Source: Botrimarina colliarenosi
Lineage (GTDB): Bacteria; Planctomycetota; Planctomycetia; Pirellulales; Lacipirellulaceae
Assembly: GCF_007859955.1 (NCBI RefSeq)
Contig: NZ_SJPR01000006.1
Location: 106,309 to 170,308 of the forward strand
DNA: 64,000 nt
Direction: 5' to 3'
A model generated the notes under the pieces. That model did not search any database, was not told the DNA's origin, and saw only the letters and a program-made list of their open reading frames with translations. The translations under genes and the position numbers were made by a program. Every line of letters starts with the position of its first letter. Positions within the stretch are counted from its first letter, which is position 1. Below, piece after piece: positions 42,020 through 50,301 of this stretch.

Positions 42020-42178
42020 TTATTGATACGCTGCTGCATTTCTTCGCGGATACGATCATTGACGTGTTCTGCCGTATGCAGGGGGACTCGCTCGGCGGTT
42101 GCAGGAAGCATTGCGATTTTCCTTAGTAAGTAGGCACGGGGCATAAAAAATCTGTGGAACTCTCCGGCTCCGGCCGAA

Positions 42179-42757
42179 TTATCCTCCCGATCCCGCGCGT
42201 TCAATGGCCCACAACACGGCGGCGAGCAACGGCACGAAGCCAAGCACGAAGGTAAGCGTGGGTAAGCCGACCAAGTTGGGGAGGGTGAGTTGGCCGCGGT
42301 CGCCCCATTTCTCGACTGACTTCGAGAGGACTAGCGACGCCTCGGCGTAGAGATAGGAACCGACCATTAGACCGAGTACGCCACTGACAGCGTCGTAATT
42401 GCCTTGCCCAAGCGCCGCAGCGCCCGTTCCGGGACAGTAGCCCAAGAGTGCGAAGCCGACTCCGAAGAGCAGCCCGCCAAGAATGTTCGCCGCGTAGCGG
42501 GTCGGCTTTAAGTGAAGTTGGACCAGTCCCATTCGATGCAGTGAGAAGACGCCAATCATCCCCACAATTATGGCAGATAGCATCACCTTAATGACCGTGA
42601 AGTCTTCCAGGAGGAGAACTCCCATCAGGATGTGGTACTTGGCGACTCCCCCTTTCTGGAGCAAGAAACCAAAGGCGATGCCAAAGACCGCTCCTAGCAC
42701 CAACTGAGTGATTGGCCTAACTTTCTCGTTTGTCGTCGATTTGTTGGGTTCGCTCAT
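42179..42757 (-). CDS. YeeE/YedE-type sulfur transporter, second half (DUF6691)
   Basis: 192 residues, five or six membrane helices. GAVFGIAFGFLLQKGGVAKY, LRYAANILGG-like region, and the hallmark LLGYCPGTGAAALGQGNYDA with the conserved Cys of the YCPGT motif. In E. coli YeeE/YedE the two halves are one chain; here the partner half is the next gene upstream (42788-43384), 30 bp away. Probable thiosulfate or related sulfane-sulfur channel. Confidence 0.85.
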   Translation of the reverse strand: MSEPNKSTTNEKVRPITQLVLGAVFGIAFGFLLQKGGVAKYHILMGVLLLEDFTVIKVMLSAIIVGMIGVFSLHRMGLVQLHLKPTRYAANILGGLLFGVGFALLGYCPGTGAAALGQGNYDAVSGVLGLMVGSYLYAEASLVLSKSVEKWGDRGQLTLPNLVGLPTLTFVLGFVPLLAAVLWAIERAGSGG

Positions 42758-42787
42758 GTCTCATTGCCAATAGGCGGCAAGTCCCTT

Positions 42788-43384
42788 TCAGATTTGGAAC
42801 ATCAACATTGCAACGGCAATGCCCGCGACGAAAAAGCAGATCACGGCGATCCATGACCCAACGGCGAGCTGCATGGTGCCGCTGATGCCGTGGCCGCTGG
42901 TGCAGCCGCCCGCTAGCCTCGCGCCAAACGCCATCAGCACTCCCCCCACAAACGCAACCGCAAGGCGCAGCCCGACGCTATCGCCGAATCTTGCTTCCCA
43001 CATTGCCGGCGTCCAGCGGAGTGTCAATTCGTTACCCGTCCACGCGGCGAGGAACGCCCCGCCTATAGCGCCGACCACGAGCATGACTTCCCAGTCCACC
43101 CGTGGCTTTTTGTCTTGATAGAACTTCAAAGAAGCGGTGTGCCTCGGAGCGATTGCCGATCCGATCATCCCCGCGACCCGTGCGTAAGCGGTCGATGCTC
43201 CGAGCGGCTTGTTTGAGAAATAAAACGTCATCATCGACAGCAAGCCGATCAGTGATCCCACCAGATACGGGGACCAAGCGGGCTCAGAATAGGCGTTCGG
43301 GTCGGCGCTCAATTCCGCGGCCCCGACGGGGCACGCGATAAGCAACAGGCCAAACGTGGCAGGTATCGTAGCGCCGACCTTCAT
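42788..43384 (-). CDS. YeeE/YedE-type sulfur transporter, first half
   Basis: 198 residues from the ATG at 43384 (signal-like MKVGATIPATFGLLLIACPV then GAAELS). Helices with SPYLVGSLIGLLSMMTFYFS, VMLVVGAIGGAFLAAW and the conserved LAGGCTSGHGISGTMQLAVG, whose Cys is required for sulfur transfer in YeeE. It begins 2 nt after the persulfide dioxygenase stop. A second such pair is at 45953-44828. Confidence 0.85.
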   Translation of the reverse strand: MKVGATIPATFGLLLIACPVGAAELSADPNAYSEPAWSPYLVGSLIGLLSMMTFYFSNKPLGASTAYARVAGMIGSAIAPRHTASLKFYQDKKPRVDWEVMLVVGAIGGAFLAAWTGNELTLRWTPAMWEARFGDSVGLRLAVAFVGGVLMAFGARLAGGCTSGHGISGTMQLAVGSWIAVICFFVAGIAVAMLMFQI

Positions 43385-43386
43385 GG

Positions 43387-44775
43387 CTATTTCTCCACCG
43401 GATAGTCGGCGTTCGTCCACGCCTGCCAGCTTCCCGGGATGTTATGGACATCAAAACCGCGCTTCTGCAGCAGGCTGGCCCCGATACTTGCGCGGTAGCC
43501 GCTGTTGCAGTAAACGGCGACCGGATTCGCTCGATCTAGTTCGTCGCTCCGCTTTTCCACTTCAGGAAGGAAAAGGTGCTTGGCGCCGGGGATACGTCCA
43601 CCCTCCCACTCCTCTGGCGTGCGGACGTCGATAATTTGATAACGGTCGGCGTCACTCTTCAACTGGTGAACGGTAACCTGATCGGTCTCTTCCAGTGGCA
43701 ATCCAGCGTTGTCCCATGCCGTCATGCCGCCTACCAGGTATCCAGCGTATTTGCAGAAACCGGTGCGTAGCAGAAGTCGAACAACTTGGTCGATGTCGTC
43801 GTCACTGTCGAGAATGAGCAGTAATGGGCTTTCCGGATCAAGGAGCCAGCCAGCCCAAATTGATAGTTCCGGGAGATTCCCGAAATTGAGGGCGCCGCGG
43901 ATGTGACCGCCGCCGTAGGCCAGCATATGCCGCGTGTCGAGCACGATATTGGCGGAGTTCTCTAGGGCCGCTTGAAACGCCTCGGGAGGTAGCGCCGATA
44001 CCCCGGGCAGGTTGCCCAACACCTCGGGACCGCGTGCATTGAGCTTCTTCATCCGCTGGTAATACGTCGGCTCTGGGGGGGCGGTCGAAAGCGCGTATTC
44101 TTTAAACTCCTCACGGCCGTGGTATTGCAAAAAGGGATTGAACCGTCGCTCGTACCCAATAGCACTCTCTAAACGATCGCCGATCGAGGCGCCACACGGC
44201 GATCCTGCGCCGTGCGCAGGAAAAATAATGACCTCATCGTCGAGCTTCAAGAAATAATCGTAGAGCGTGTCGTACAACTTGCCGGCGAGTTCCTTGGCCT
44301 CTCCCGAACCGAGCAGGTCGGGACGTCCAGCAGAATTGACGAACAAGGCGTCTCCGGTAAATACCGCGAACGGCGTCGGCGCCCGCTTTTTCTCGCTGGC
44401 TTCGTAGACCATGTGTTCGGGCGTGTGCCCAGGCGTGTGCCGCGCCGTTAGAACCACCGAGCCGAACTCGAACTGGTCGCCGTCCCGGACCTCTTCATGG
44501 TCGAAGGAGTACTCCGCGTCACCCTCGACACTCACGAAGATCGCGGCATTTCGAGCCCTGGCCCTAAGCTCGCAGGCGCCACTGACGAGGTCGGCATGGA
44601 TGTGCGTTTCGAAGATGTGTGTGATCGAGAGTTTCCGCCGTCGCGCAATCTCAAGGTAGACCTCCACATCCGCTCGGGGATCGATTACGGCGACGGTCCC
44701 TGTAGCGTCATCGCCGATGACATAGGACAGCTCGGCGATTCCCTCGGTCTGCACGCGTTCCAGTATCATCGACAT
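43387..44775 (-). CDS. Persulfide dioxygenase-like metallo-beta-lactamase with two rhodanese domains
   Basis: 462 residues from the ATG at 44775, preceded by GGGAGAA. Residues about 1-245 are an ETHE1-type MBL fold: SYVIGDDATGTVAVIDPRAD, metal site THIHADLVSG, HTPGHTPEHM, FTGDALFVNSAGRPDLLG, FPAHGAGSPCGASI. A first rhodanese domain (about 260-365) lacks the catalytic Cys (LLLILDSDDDIDQ). The second (about 370-462) is intact: IDVRTPEEWEGGRIPGAKHL, VAVYCNSGYRASIGASLL. It should oxidise glutathione persulfide and shuttle sulfane sulfur. It lies between two YeeE/DUF6691 pairs. Confidence 0.9.
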   Translation of the reverse strand: MSMILERVQTEGIAELSYVIGDDATGTVAVIDPRADVEVYLEIARRRKLSITHIFETHIHADLVSGACELRARARNAAIFVSVEGDAEYSFDHEEVRDGDQFEFGSVVLTARHTPGHTPEHMVYEASEKKRAPTPFAVFTGDALFVNSAGRPDLLGSGEAKELAGKLYDTLYDYFLKLDDEVIIFPAHGAGSPCGASIGDRLESAIGYERRFNPFLQYHGREEFKEYALSTAPPEPTYYQRMKKLNARGPEVLGNLPGVSALPPEAFQAALENSANIVLDTRHMLAYGGGHIRGALNFGNLPELSIWAGWLLDPESPLLLILDSDDDIDQVVRLLLRTGFCKYAGYLVGGMTAWDNAGLPLEETDQVTVHQLKSDADRYQIIDVRTPEEWEGGRIPGAKHLFLPEVEKRSDELDRANPVAVYCNSGYRASIGASLLQKRGFDVHNIPGSWQAWTNADYPVEK

Positions 44776-44827
44776 GGGTGTTCTCCCGCTCCGTGTTTGC
44801 GTTTGCCATTTATGGATCCGGCAGGGG

Positions 44828-45412
44828 CTAAGAATGGGGCTCAGTACTGAGCCGCTTCGGTCGCGGACTGCGCTGGTGTGCCGCCCGCCGGTCCACAGCG
44901 AATGCCGCGATTCCAGCCATCGCGAGCCCAACAATCCAGAGCCACGGAGAAGTACCCGTCACTTCAGGAAACGTGATTCGCCCCCAGTCCCCCATGCCTT
45001 TGATCAGCGGCTGGAGACTTGGGAAGGCGCCGACAAACCCCAGGGCCCCCGTGAACATGCCCGCCAAACCCACGAGAGCGTCCCTCCGGCCTTCGCCACT
45101 GCCCGCGATGCTCGTGCCTGGACAGTAGCCGAAGACTGCCATCCCGACGCCGAAGCAAACGGCCCCGCCTAGCACGCCCCCGAGCAACACAGGCCTGATA
45201 TGCAGCGATGCTTCGTCGATTGCGACCAGGGCGTATACCCCAATGGATCCCACCACGACGGCCGTGCCCATTATTCGCACGACCGTCCAATCGCGGAGTC
45301 GTAATTGCTCAACAATGACTTCGAACTTTGCGACACGCCCTTTCTGGAGAAGGAACCCAAAAACCACACCGGTAGCGAGGCCCAACAGCAGCCGATCAGG
45401 AGATTCAAACAT
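44828..45412 (-). CDS. YeeE/YedE-type sulfur transporter, second half (DUF6691), second copy
   Basis: 194 residues from the ATG at 45412. GVVFGFLLQKGRVAKFEVIV and AVFGYCPGTSIAGSGEGRRD carry the DUF6691 signature Cys. Compared with the copy at 42179 it has a longer C-terminus (AAFAVDRRAAHQRSPRPKRL). Its start overlaps the stop of the preceding YeeE gene by 8 nt, so the pair is translationally coupled. Confidence 0.85.
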   Translation of the reverse strand: MFESPDRLLLGLATGVVFGFLLQKGRVAKFEVIVEQLRLRDWTVVRIMGTAVVVGSIGVYALVAIDEASLHIRPVLLGGVLGGAVCFGVGMAVFGYCPGTSIAGSGEGRRDALVGLAGMFTGALGFVGAFPSLQPLIKGMGDWGRITFPEVTGTSPWLWIVGLAMAGIAAFAVDRRAAHQRSPRPKRLSTEPHS

Positions 45413-45953
45413 CTTGCACTCCTTGTCCACGGTACATGGCGAGAGCGGTAAGGATGGCGACTCCGAAAGCGATCGATATAAAAAGCCAGCTTGAGACCGC
45501 AAGCTGCAGCGAACCGCTGATGCCGTGGCCACTCGTGCAGCCCTGAGCTAACCTGGCGCCAAACATCATCAGAGCAGCACTCAGAAAGGCTGCCGATAGT
45601 CGCTTCCATTTGCTCGGTCCAAACCGTCTCTCCCACATTGGAGGAACCCAAAGCCGGTTCTGGTCTCCCGAAAGACGTGCACTAAGCAGAGCGCCAAAAA
45701 AAACGCCCACAACGAGCATCGCTTCCCAACCAATGATGGGCGGTTTCCCCTCGGCCCGCTTGGCGGCAAAGTAGGGGTGCTGTTCCGCCATGTCGGGGAT
45801 AGCAGCCGCCCAGGTCAGCGCAGCGGCGTGCTCGAATGCGGTGGTTATCCCGAGGGGCTTGTCCGCTGTGGCGAACGAGAACCAACTCAGTATGCCGATT
45901 AGCGAGCCCACCACGTACGGCGACCATGATTTCTGAGAAACCGCATCGATCAT
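45405..45953 (-). CDS. YeeE/YedE-type sulfur transporter, first half, second copy
   Basis: 182 residues from the ATG at 45953 with an upstream AAGGCG; the frame could start as early as 46052. SPYVVGSLIGILSWFSFATA, EAMLVVGVFFGALLSARLSG and LAQGCTSGHGISGSLQLAVS carry the sulfur-transfer Cys. First gene of the sulfur operon. No BigR/ArsR-type regulator is recognisable upstream (46053-46660). Confidence 0.85.
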   Translation of the reverse strand: MIDAVSQKSWSPYVVGSLIGILSWFSFATADKPLGITTAFEHAAALTWAAAIPDMAEQHPYFAAKRAEGKPPIIGWEAMLVVGVFFGALLSARLSGDQNRLWVPPMWERRFGPSKWKRLSAAFLSAALMMFGARLAQGCTSGHGISGSLQLAVSSWLFISIAFGVAILTALAMYRGQGVQDV

Positions 45954-46052
45954 TTTTTCGCCTTGCTGGTGCATACCGAGCCAAGCACCTGGAACGTAGG
46001 GATAATGTGCACGGGCTGCTCTTGCTCCTTGCCCGTAATCGACCTGTGCCAC

Positions 46053-46660
46053 TTAAGGTGTCGTCGCCTGTTGAGCAATTCTTGTTCCATCTGACCTAAA
46101 CGACCATTGCGGGGCGTTAGATCATCGTCGGTCTCAAGAAAAAAGGTGTCGCAAATGACGCATACAGGTGGTTCTACGGCGGCGCGGCGGGTCTTGTGGT
46201 ACCAGCAAGTGTGCTATGGCTACGAACGTCTCCGCAGTCTTCGACCTACGACAAACCTACAGAGGCTTCATCGTTCTCCGCAGGGGCGGATACCGCGGGA
46301 ACAGCGGTCGAGTGAGATCGCGTCGCTCAAAAACGGCTCCTAGTAAGTCGCCGATGGTGGACCACCACCAGCGGATACCCCCTTCGGCGCAACTTGCTGA
46401 GGTACATCAGACGAATGGCACTTAGTTAAGGACGTTCGCTGAAGTGCTGTCGCAACCCGTGGTTGGTGCTTGGGATGCCCAACCACGACAGGGCGTGCTA
46501 CCGGCCAGCACTCGCTCGATAACTAAGTGCGATTCGTACATCAGACCGACCCTTTTTCCGCCCGAATCGGCGACGCCCCCGTCTAGTACATCCAGCACTT
46601 CGGCCGCTGCCAATCAGGGCCTGCCTTGTAGTAGCCAGCAGTCCCGCTTCGGCCTCTTTC
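46053..46660. other. Intergenic region with an inverted repeat, no gene recognised
   Basis: 608 bp between the sulfur operon start and the SDR stop. Short open frames here match no family. It contains the 18-bp inverted pair described at 46411-46537 and a hairpin GTGGTTGG (46459-46466) / CCAACCAC (46479-46486). The operon promoter must lie near 45960-46150 but no clear -35/-10 is seen. Confidence 0.5.
46411..46537. repeat. MITE-like 127-bp element with 18-bp inverted ends
   Basis: CGAATGGCACTTAGTTA near 46411-46428 against TAACTAAGTGCGATTCG near 46520-46537, one mismatch in 18. The interior has a GTGGTTGG/CCAACCAC hairpin and no gene. Ends of this kind are typical of small non-autonomous elements, but no second copy is in the window. 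Confidence 0.5.
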
Positions 46661-47671
46661 TCAAAACCAACCCGCTTCGCGGTACCAGGCGTAGGTCTCC
46701 GCATAACGCTCGGCGAGCGGCTTGCCCGGCGCCCAGTCGAGCGTGGCCTTGATCTTTGCCGGGTCGCAGACCCAGCCGCTGGCGGAGGCTTCGCGGAGCT
46801 TGTCCATGCCGAACAGCGGCGCCTTGCCGCGGAGCTTGCCGATCAGGTCGCCGGCGATCGCTACCGGCAAGAACGGGTACTTGCGGCGGCGGAGGACCCA
46901 CACCTTCTGGCCCATCGCCGTGCCCGCCATCCGGCCCATGTCGGCGTAGGACGATTCGGCCGGGTCGGCGGCGAAGTAGAGCCCGGTCGGGTCGTTCGGA
47001 TCGGCGTCGGGCGTGACGCGCTCGCCCCGTTCGACCACGGCGATCATCGCGTCGACGAGGTCATCGACATAGATCAGCGAGAGCGGCAGCCCCTTCATCT
47101 GCGGCACGGCGTGGATCGGGACCCGCCGCACCGCTTTGAACAGCATCAGACCGTTGCGGTCACCGGGGCCGAAGACCACCGGCGGGCGGAGGATCGAGAG
47201 CGGCAGGCGGTCGGCGTATCGGCGGGCGGCGTGCTCGCCGGCGAGCTTGCTGCGGCCGTAGAACGAGACCGGCGCGGGCGGCGTCGCCTCGTTGTGGGGC
47301 TGGCCGGGGAGTGAGGGGCCCGTGGCGGCCAGCGAGCTGACCAGCAGCACGGTGGGCGGAGTGGCTTGCGCGGCGGCGACCCGGCAGAGCCGCTCGACGC
47401 CCTCGGCGTTGACCCGGGTGAAGTCCTCGAGACGGGCGCCGGTGATCTGTCCGGCCAGATGGTAGACGGCGTCGGCGCCGTCGAGGGCAGCGGCGAGGCT
47501 CGCCTCGTCCGCGAGCGAGCCGAGACGCCGTTCGACCCCCAAGCGCTCGAGCTGCGAGACGTCGCTGGTGGCCCGCACGAGGCACGCGACGTCGGCGCCC
47601 CGGTCGAGGAGCCGCTCGACCAGCCGCAGTCCGATGAAGCCCGTGGCGCCGGTGACGAGGATGCGAGGCAT
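46661..47671 (-). CDS. Extended SDR, NAD-dependent epimerase/dehydratase family
   Basis: 336 residues. Rossmann motif VTGATGFIGLRLVERL at the N-terminus, DAVYHLAGQI, VLLVSSLAATGP, the catalytic Tyr-Lys pair in SFYGRSKLAGEHAA (YxxxK), SILRPPVVFGPGDRNGLMLF and LSLIYVDDLVDAMIAVVER. Closest in style to sterol/hopanoid or sugar-nucleotide SDRs. Substrate unknown. It is divergent from the GNAT-like gene with 117 bp between. Confidence 0.85.
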   Translation of the reverse strand: MPRILVTGATGFIGLRLVERLLDRGADVACLVRATSDVSQLERLGVERRLGSLADEASLAAALDGADAVYHLAGQITGARLEDFTRVNAEGVERLCRVAAAQATPPTVLLVSSLAATGPSLPGQPHNEATPPAPVSFYGRSKLAGEHAARRYADRLPLSILRPPVVFGPGDRNGLMLFKAVRRVPIHAVPQMKGLPLSLIYVDDLVDAMIAVVERGERVTPDADPNDPTGLYFAADPAESSYADMGRMAGTAMGQKVWVLRRRKYPFLPVAIAGDLIGKLRGKAPLFGMDKLREASASGWVCDPAKIKATLDWAPGKPLAERYAETYAWYREAGWF

Positions 47672-47757
47672 GCTTAGCAGAGGGATCGATAGCGGAGAGA
47701 CGGAGGCGGCAGCAACTGGGACTGGCTTGCGTGAACGGATAAACTCGCCGATCTAAA

Positions 47758-47788
47758 CCGCCATCCGCAATCCCCAATCCGCCATCGC
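47758..47788. repeat. Heptamer-type repeat before the GNAT-like gene
   Basis: CCGCCATCCGCAATCCCCAA then TCCGCCATCG: GCAATCC-like units ending right at the ATG at 47789. Same type as 32592-32680. Confidence 0.75.
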
Positions 47789-48922
47789 ATGCCCCGTCCC
47801 CTCCGAATCGAGCCGGTCGTCAACCGCTACCAGCGCCGCGATTGGCTCGAAATGCCGTGGAAGGTCAACGCGGGCGACCCGTGCTGGGTCCCGCCGCTGC
47901 GGGACATGCAGCGGCGTCAGGCGGGCTTCGCGAGCCACCCCGTGTGGGACGGCGCCGAGCGGCAGGCCTACCTCGCGATGCGTGGCCCCGAGCCGGTGGG
48001 CCGCATCCTGGCGATCGAGAACCGCGTCCACAACGAGCACGCCGAGGACAAGACCGGGTTTTTCGGCTTCTTCGAGTGCTTCGACGACGCCGAGGCGGCG
48101 GCCGAGCTGTTCTCAGCCGCGGAGGAATGGCTGCGGGGCAGGGGTCTCACCGCGTCGCGCGGACCGATGAATCCCACGCTCAACTACGAGTTCGGCACGC
48201 TGATCGAAGGGTTCGACACGCCGCCGTATTTCTTGCTGACGCACAACCCGCCTTACTACCAGCGGCTGATCGAGAACGCCGGCTACGGCAAGGTGCAGGA
48301 CATGTACGCCTACCGCGGCGACATCTCGATGCTCGACAGCCTGTCAAAGGACAAGAAACTGCTCACCGTCGACCAGATGGTCCGCGAACGCTTCGGGGTG
48401 ACCGTCCGGCCGATGCGGCTTCGTCACTTCCGCGAAGAGGTCGAGACGTTCCTCGACCTCTATAACCGCGCGATGGACCACAACTGGGGACACGTCCCGA
48501 TGACCCGCGCCGAGGTGGTCCACTTTGCGAAGGACCTGAAGCAGCTGCTGGTGCCCGAGTTGGCCCGCATCGCCGAGGTGGATGGCAAGCCGGTTGGCTG
48601 CGTCTTCGGACTGCTCGACTACAACCCGCGCATCAAGGCGATCGACGGCCGGTTGTTCCCATTCGGCTGGGTGCGGCTACTGAGGAACAAGAAATCGCTG
48701 TCGCGGATCCGCATGGTCAGCACCAACGTGCTCCCCGAGTACCAGAGCTGGGGGGTCGGCGTCTGCTTGTCGGTGAGTCTGCTCGAGCCGGCGTTGTCGC
48801 ACGGCGTCACCGACTGCGAGTTCAGCTGGATTCTTGAGACGAACGACCTTTCGCGGAAGACCGTCGAGAAGGGGGGGGCGCTGCGCTATAAGACGTGGCG
48901 TGTCTTCGAGAAGGCGTTGTAA
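47789..48922 (+). CDS. GNAT-fold acyltransferase-like protein
   Basis: 377 residues, cytoplasmic. The N-terminal half contains NAGDPCWVPPLRDMQRRQAG and SRGPMNPTLNYEFGTLIEGF; the C-terminal half resembles a GNAT domain with VDGKPVGCVFGLLDYN, a motif-A-like VLPEYQSWGVGVCLSVSLLE and motif-B-like WILETNDLSRKTVEKGGALR. Similar proteins are widespread in planctomycetes and proteobacteria without a known substrate. Its last ~100 bp overlap the convergent desaturase gene. Confidence 0.7.
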   Translation: MPRPLRIEPVVNRYQRRDWLEMPWKVNAGDPCWVPPLRDMQRRQAGFASHPVWDGAERQAYLAMRGPEPVGRILAIENRVHNEHAEDKTGFFGFFECFDDAEAAAELFSAAEEWLRGRGLTASRGPMNPTLNYEFGTLIEGFDTPPYFLLTHNPPYYQRLIENAGYGKVQDMYAYRGDISMLDSLSKDKKLLTVDQMVRERFGVTVRPMRLRHFREEVETFLDLYNRAMDHNWGHVPMTRAEVVHFAKDLKQLLVPELARIAEVDGKPVGCVFGLLDYNPRIKAIDGRLFPFGWVRLLRNKKSLSRIRMVSTNVLPEYQSWGVGVCLSVSLLEPALSHGVTDCEFSWILETNDLSRKTVEKGGALRYKTWRVFEKAL

Positions 48923-50084
48923 TGGGCCCAGAGGTGGGCGCGTCGTGCCTGACGTCGCCCCGTGGGGAGACGGTTTCAGTGAAACTGGATGGCGCCGTGT
49001 CCTGGCCGCTTTGGCGGGCCCGGCGCCAGAGGTTCGCCAGCGCCTGCGGTAGGCCCGGGCTCTCGGTCAGGCGGTAGGGCGAGTCGGCGGGCAGGCCCTC
49101 CATGAGCCGGCGGTGCGCCTTGGGCATCGCGTGGTACGGCATCGAGGGAAACAGGTGGTGCAGCGCGTGGTACTGCAGCCCGACCGGCGCCCACAGCGTC
49201 GTCAGCCAAGGCCGATGGGGGTAGTTGATCGAGTCGAGCAGTTGCTCGGTGAACGACATCGGCTCGTCATTCGCGGCGCGGCGGTCGTAGTAGTACCGGT
49301 GAGCGCCGAGCGTCCGCACCGAGTTGACGAACAGAATCGTCACGGCCACGGCGTAGACGTGCGGCAGCAGCCAGGGGTCGAGGATCCCGACGCCCATCCA
49401 GCTGCGGACGATCATGAACGAGGCGATCACCAAGAACCCGAAGCAAGCGATCTCTTGCATCCGGATATTGCGCAGCTGGCGGTCGGACGGCAGCGGGCGG
49501 ACGTACGCCGGATCGATGATCATCGACGACGCGTGCCGATGGACCCAGTCGCGGAACGGTTGGCCCAGCCAGGTGAGCGGCGTCATCACGCCGAAGCGGA
49601 CGATCGCCAAGATCGGGATGATGAAGCTTTCGGCCAGGTATCCGAGCAGATGCCAGACGGGCCGCGAGCCGAAGGGGAGGTACTCGCCGTCGTGGCTGGT
49701 GCCGTAGCTCCGCCGGCGGTGGTGGTCGAGGTGGGTCGAGTAGGTGAACGACGGCATCAAGAAGGGGATCCCGATCAGCAGGTTCCAGACGAAGCGGAAC
49801 GCGCGGAAGTTTTTTTCGGGCTGGTGGGCGATTTCATGGGTGAAGAGGGCGCAGCGGTAACCTAGGATCACTGCCATCGCGAAGGCGGCCGCCCGGGCGG
49901 GCCAGGGGAGGGCCCCGGCCTGCATCAGCTGGATGCCCGCTATGAGGCCGACCCAGCTCGATAGGAGATCGACCCAGTACCGCCAGAGCTGGGGCCGCAG
50001 GTCATCTTCGCGCAGCAGGGAGCGGGCCTCTCGCATCGAGAAAGCGGGGACAGTCGCGGGTGCCGAGTCGCTTCCGTGTGACAA
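48822..50084 (-). CDS. Membrane fatty acid desaturase
   Basis: 420 residues. The three histidine boxes of di-iron desaturases are present: HEIAH (about residue 84), HLDHHRR (about 123) and HALHHLF (about 312). Membrane segments flank them (LLSSWVGLIAGIQLMQAG, IGIPFLMPSF). It inserts a double bond into acyl chains; the position is not predictable. The last ~70 residues (TAPSSFTETVSPRGDVRHDA onward) are low-complexity and run antisense through the end of the GNAT-like gene, so this tail may be a recent extension after loss of an earlier stop. Divergent from the ketosynthase-like gene. Confidence 0.85.
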   Translation of the reverse strand: MSHGSDSAPATVPAFSMREARSLLREDDLRPQLWRYWVDLLSSWVGLIAGIQLMQAGALPWPARAAAFAMAVILGYRCALFTHEIAHQPEKNFRAFRFVWNLLIGIPFLMPSFTYSTHLDHHRRRSYGTSHDGEYLPFGSRPVWHLLGYLAESFIIPILAIVRFGVMTPLTWLGQPFRDWVHRHASSMIIDPAYVRPLPSDRQLRNIRMQEIACFGFLVIASFMIVRSWMGVGILDPWLLPHVYAVAVTILFVNSVRTLGAHRYYYDRRAANDEPMSFTEQLLDSINYPHRPWLTTLWAPVGLQYHALHHLFPSMPYHAMPKAHRRLMEGLPADSPYRLTESPGLPQALANLWRRARQSGQDTAPSSFTETVSPRGDVRHDAPTSGPITTPSRRHATSYSAAPPPSRRSSAKGRSSQESS

Positions 50085-50301
50085 CCGAGGGTCTCCAGGC
50101 GGATATTTTGGCCAACTTGGCCGGTCGGGCGGGGTCTTTGTCTCTTGTGTGGTACGCCAGAACCGAAGTTGGGTTCAAGTCGGACACTTTGTCGCCCCCA
50201 GAAGGGACCGGCCCACCCCCCCCGCACGGTCGGCTGTCGCGAATTACACTAGGCTGCGACCCGCTTCCGACCACCGCCCCTATCCCCTTTCTCGCCGCCC
50301 C

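Larger units (their letters stand above)
40795..42111 (-). pseudogene. DUF2892 (YgaP-tail-like) membrane protein gene split by an IS5-family element
   Basis: N-terminal part (42111-42023): MLPATAERVPLHTAEHVNDR then IREEMQQRIN. C-terminal part (41104-40795): YRNASKREISDRLAQLDHEW, TLEANAATLALTGCVLSATV, LLQHAVQGWCPPLPVLRRLG, MREIDDERIELKKLRGDF. Removing the insertion 41108-42019 and one copy of the 3-bp target duplication joins them in frame as ...RINKYRNAS..., an intact ~135-residue protein with two membrane helices and the QGWCPP motif of YgaP-type membrane tails, usually linked to rhodanese/persulfide handling. A Shine-Dalgarno AAGGA precedes the ATG at 42111. A PLP-type or other function is not claimed. 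Confidence 0.88.

Noticed and set aside
46107..46425. Short plus-strand frames upstream of the sulfur operon
   Set aside because: No start signal, no homology, and compositional bias of non-coding DNA.
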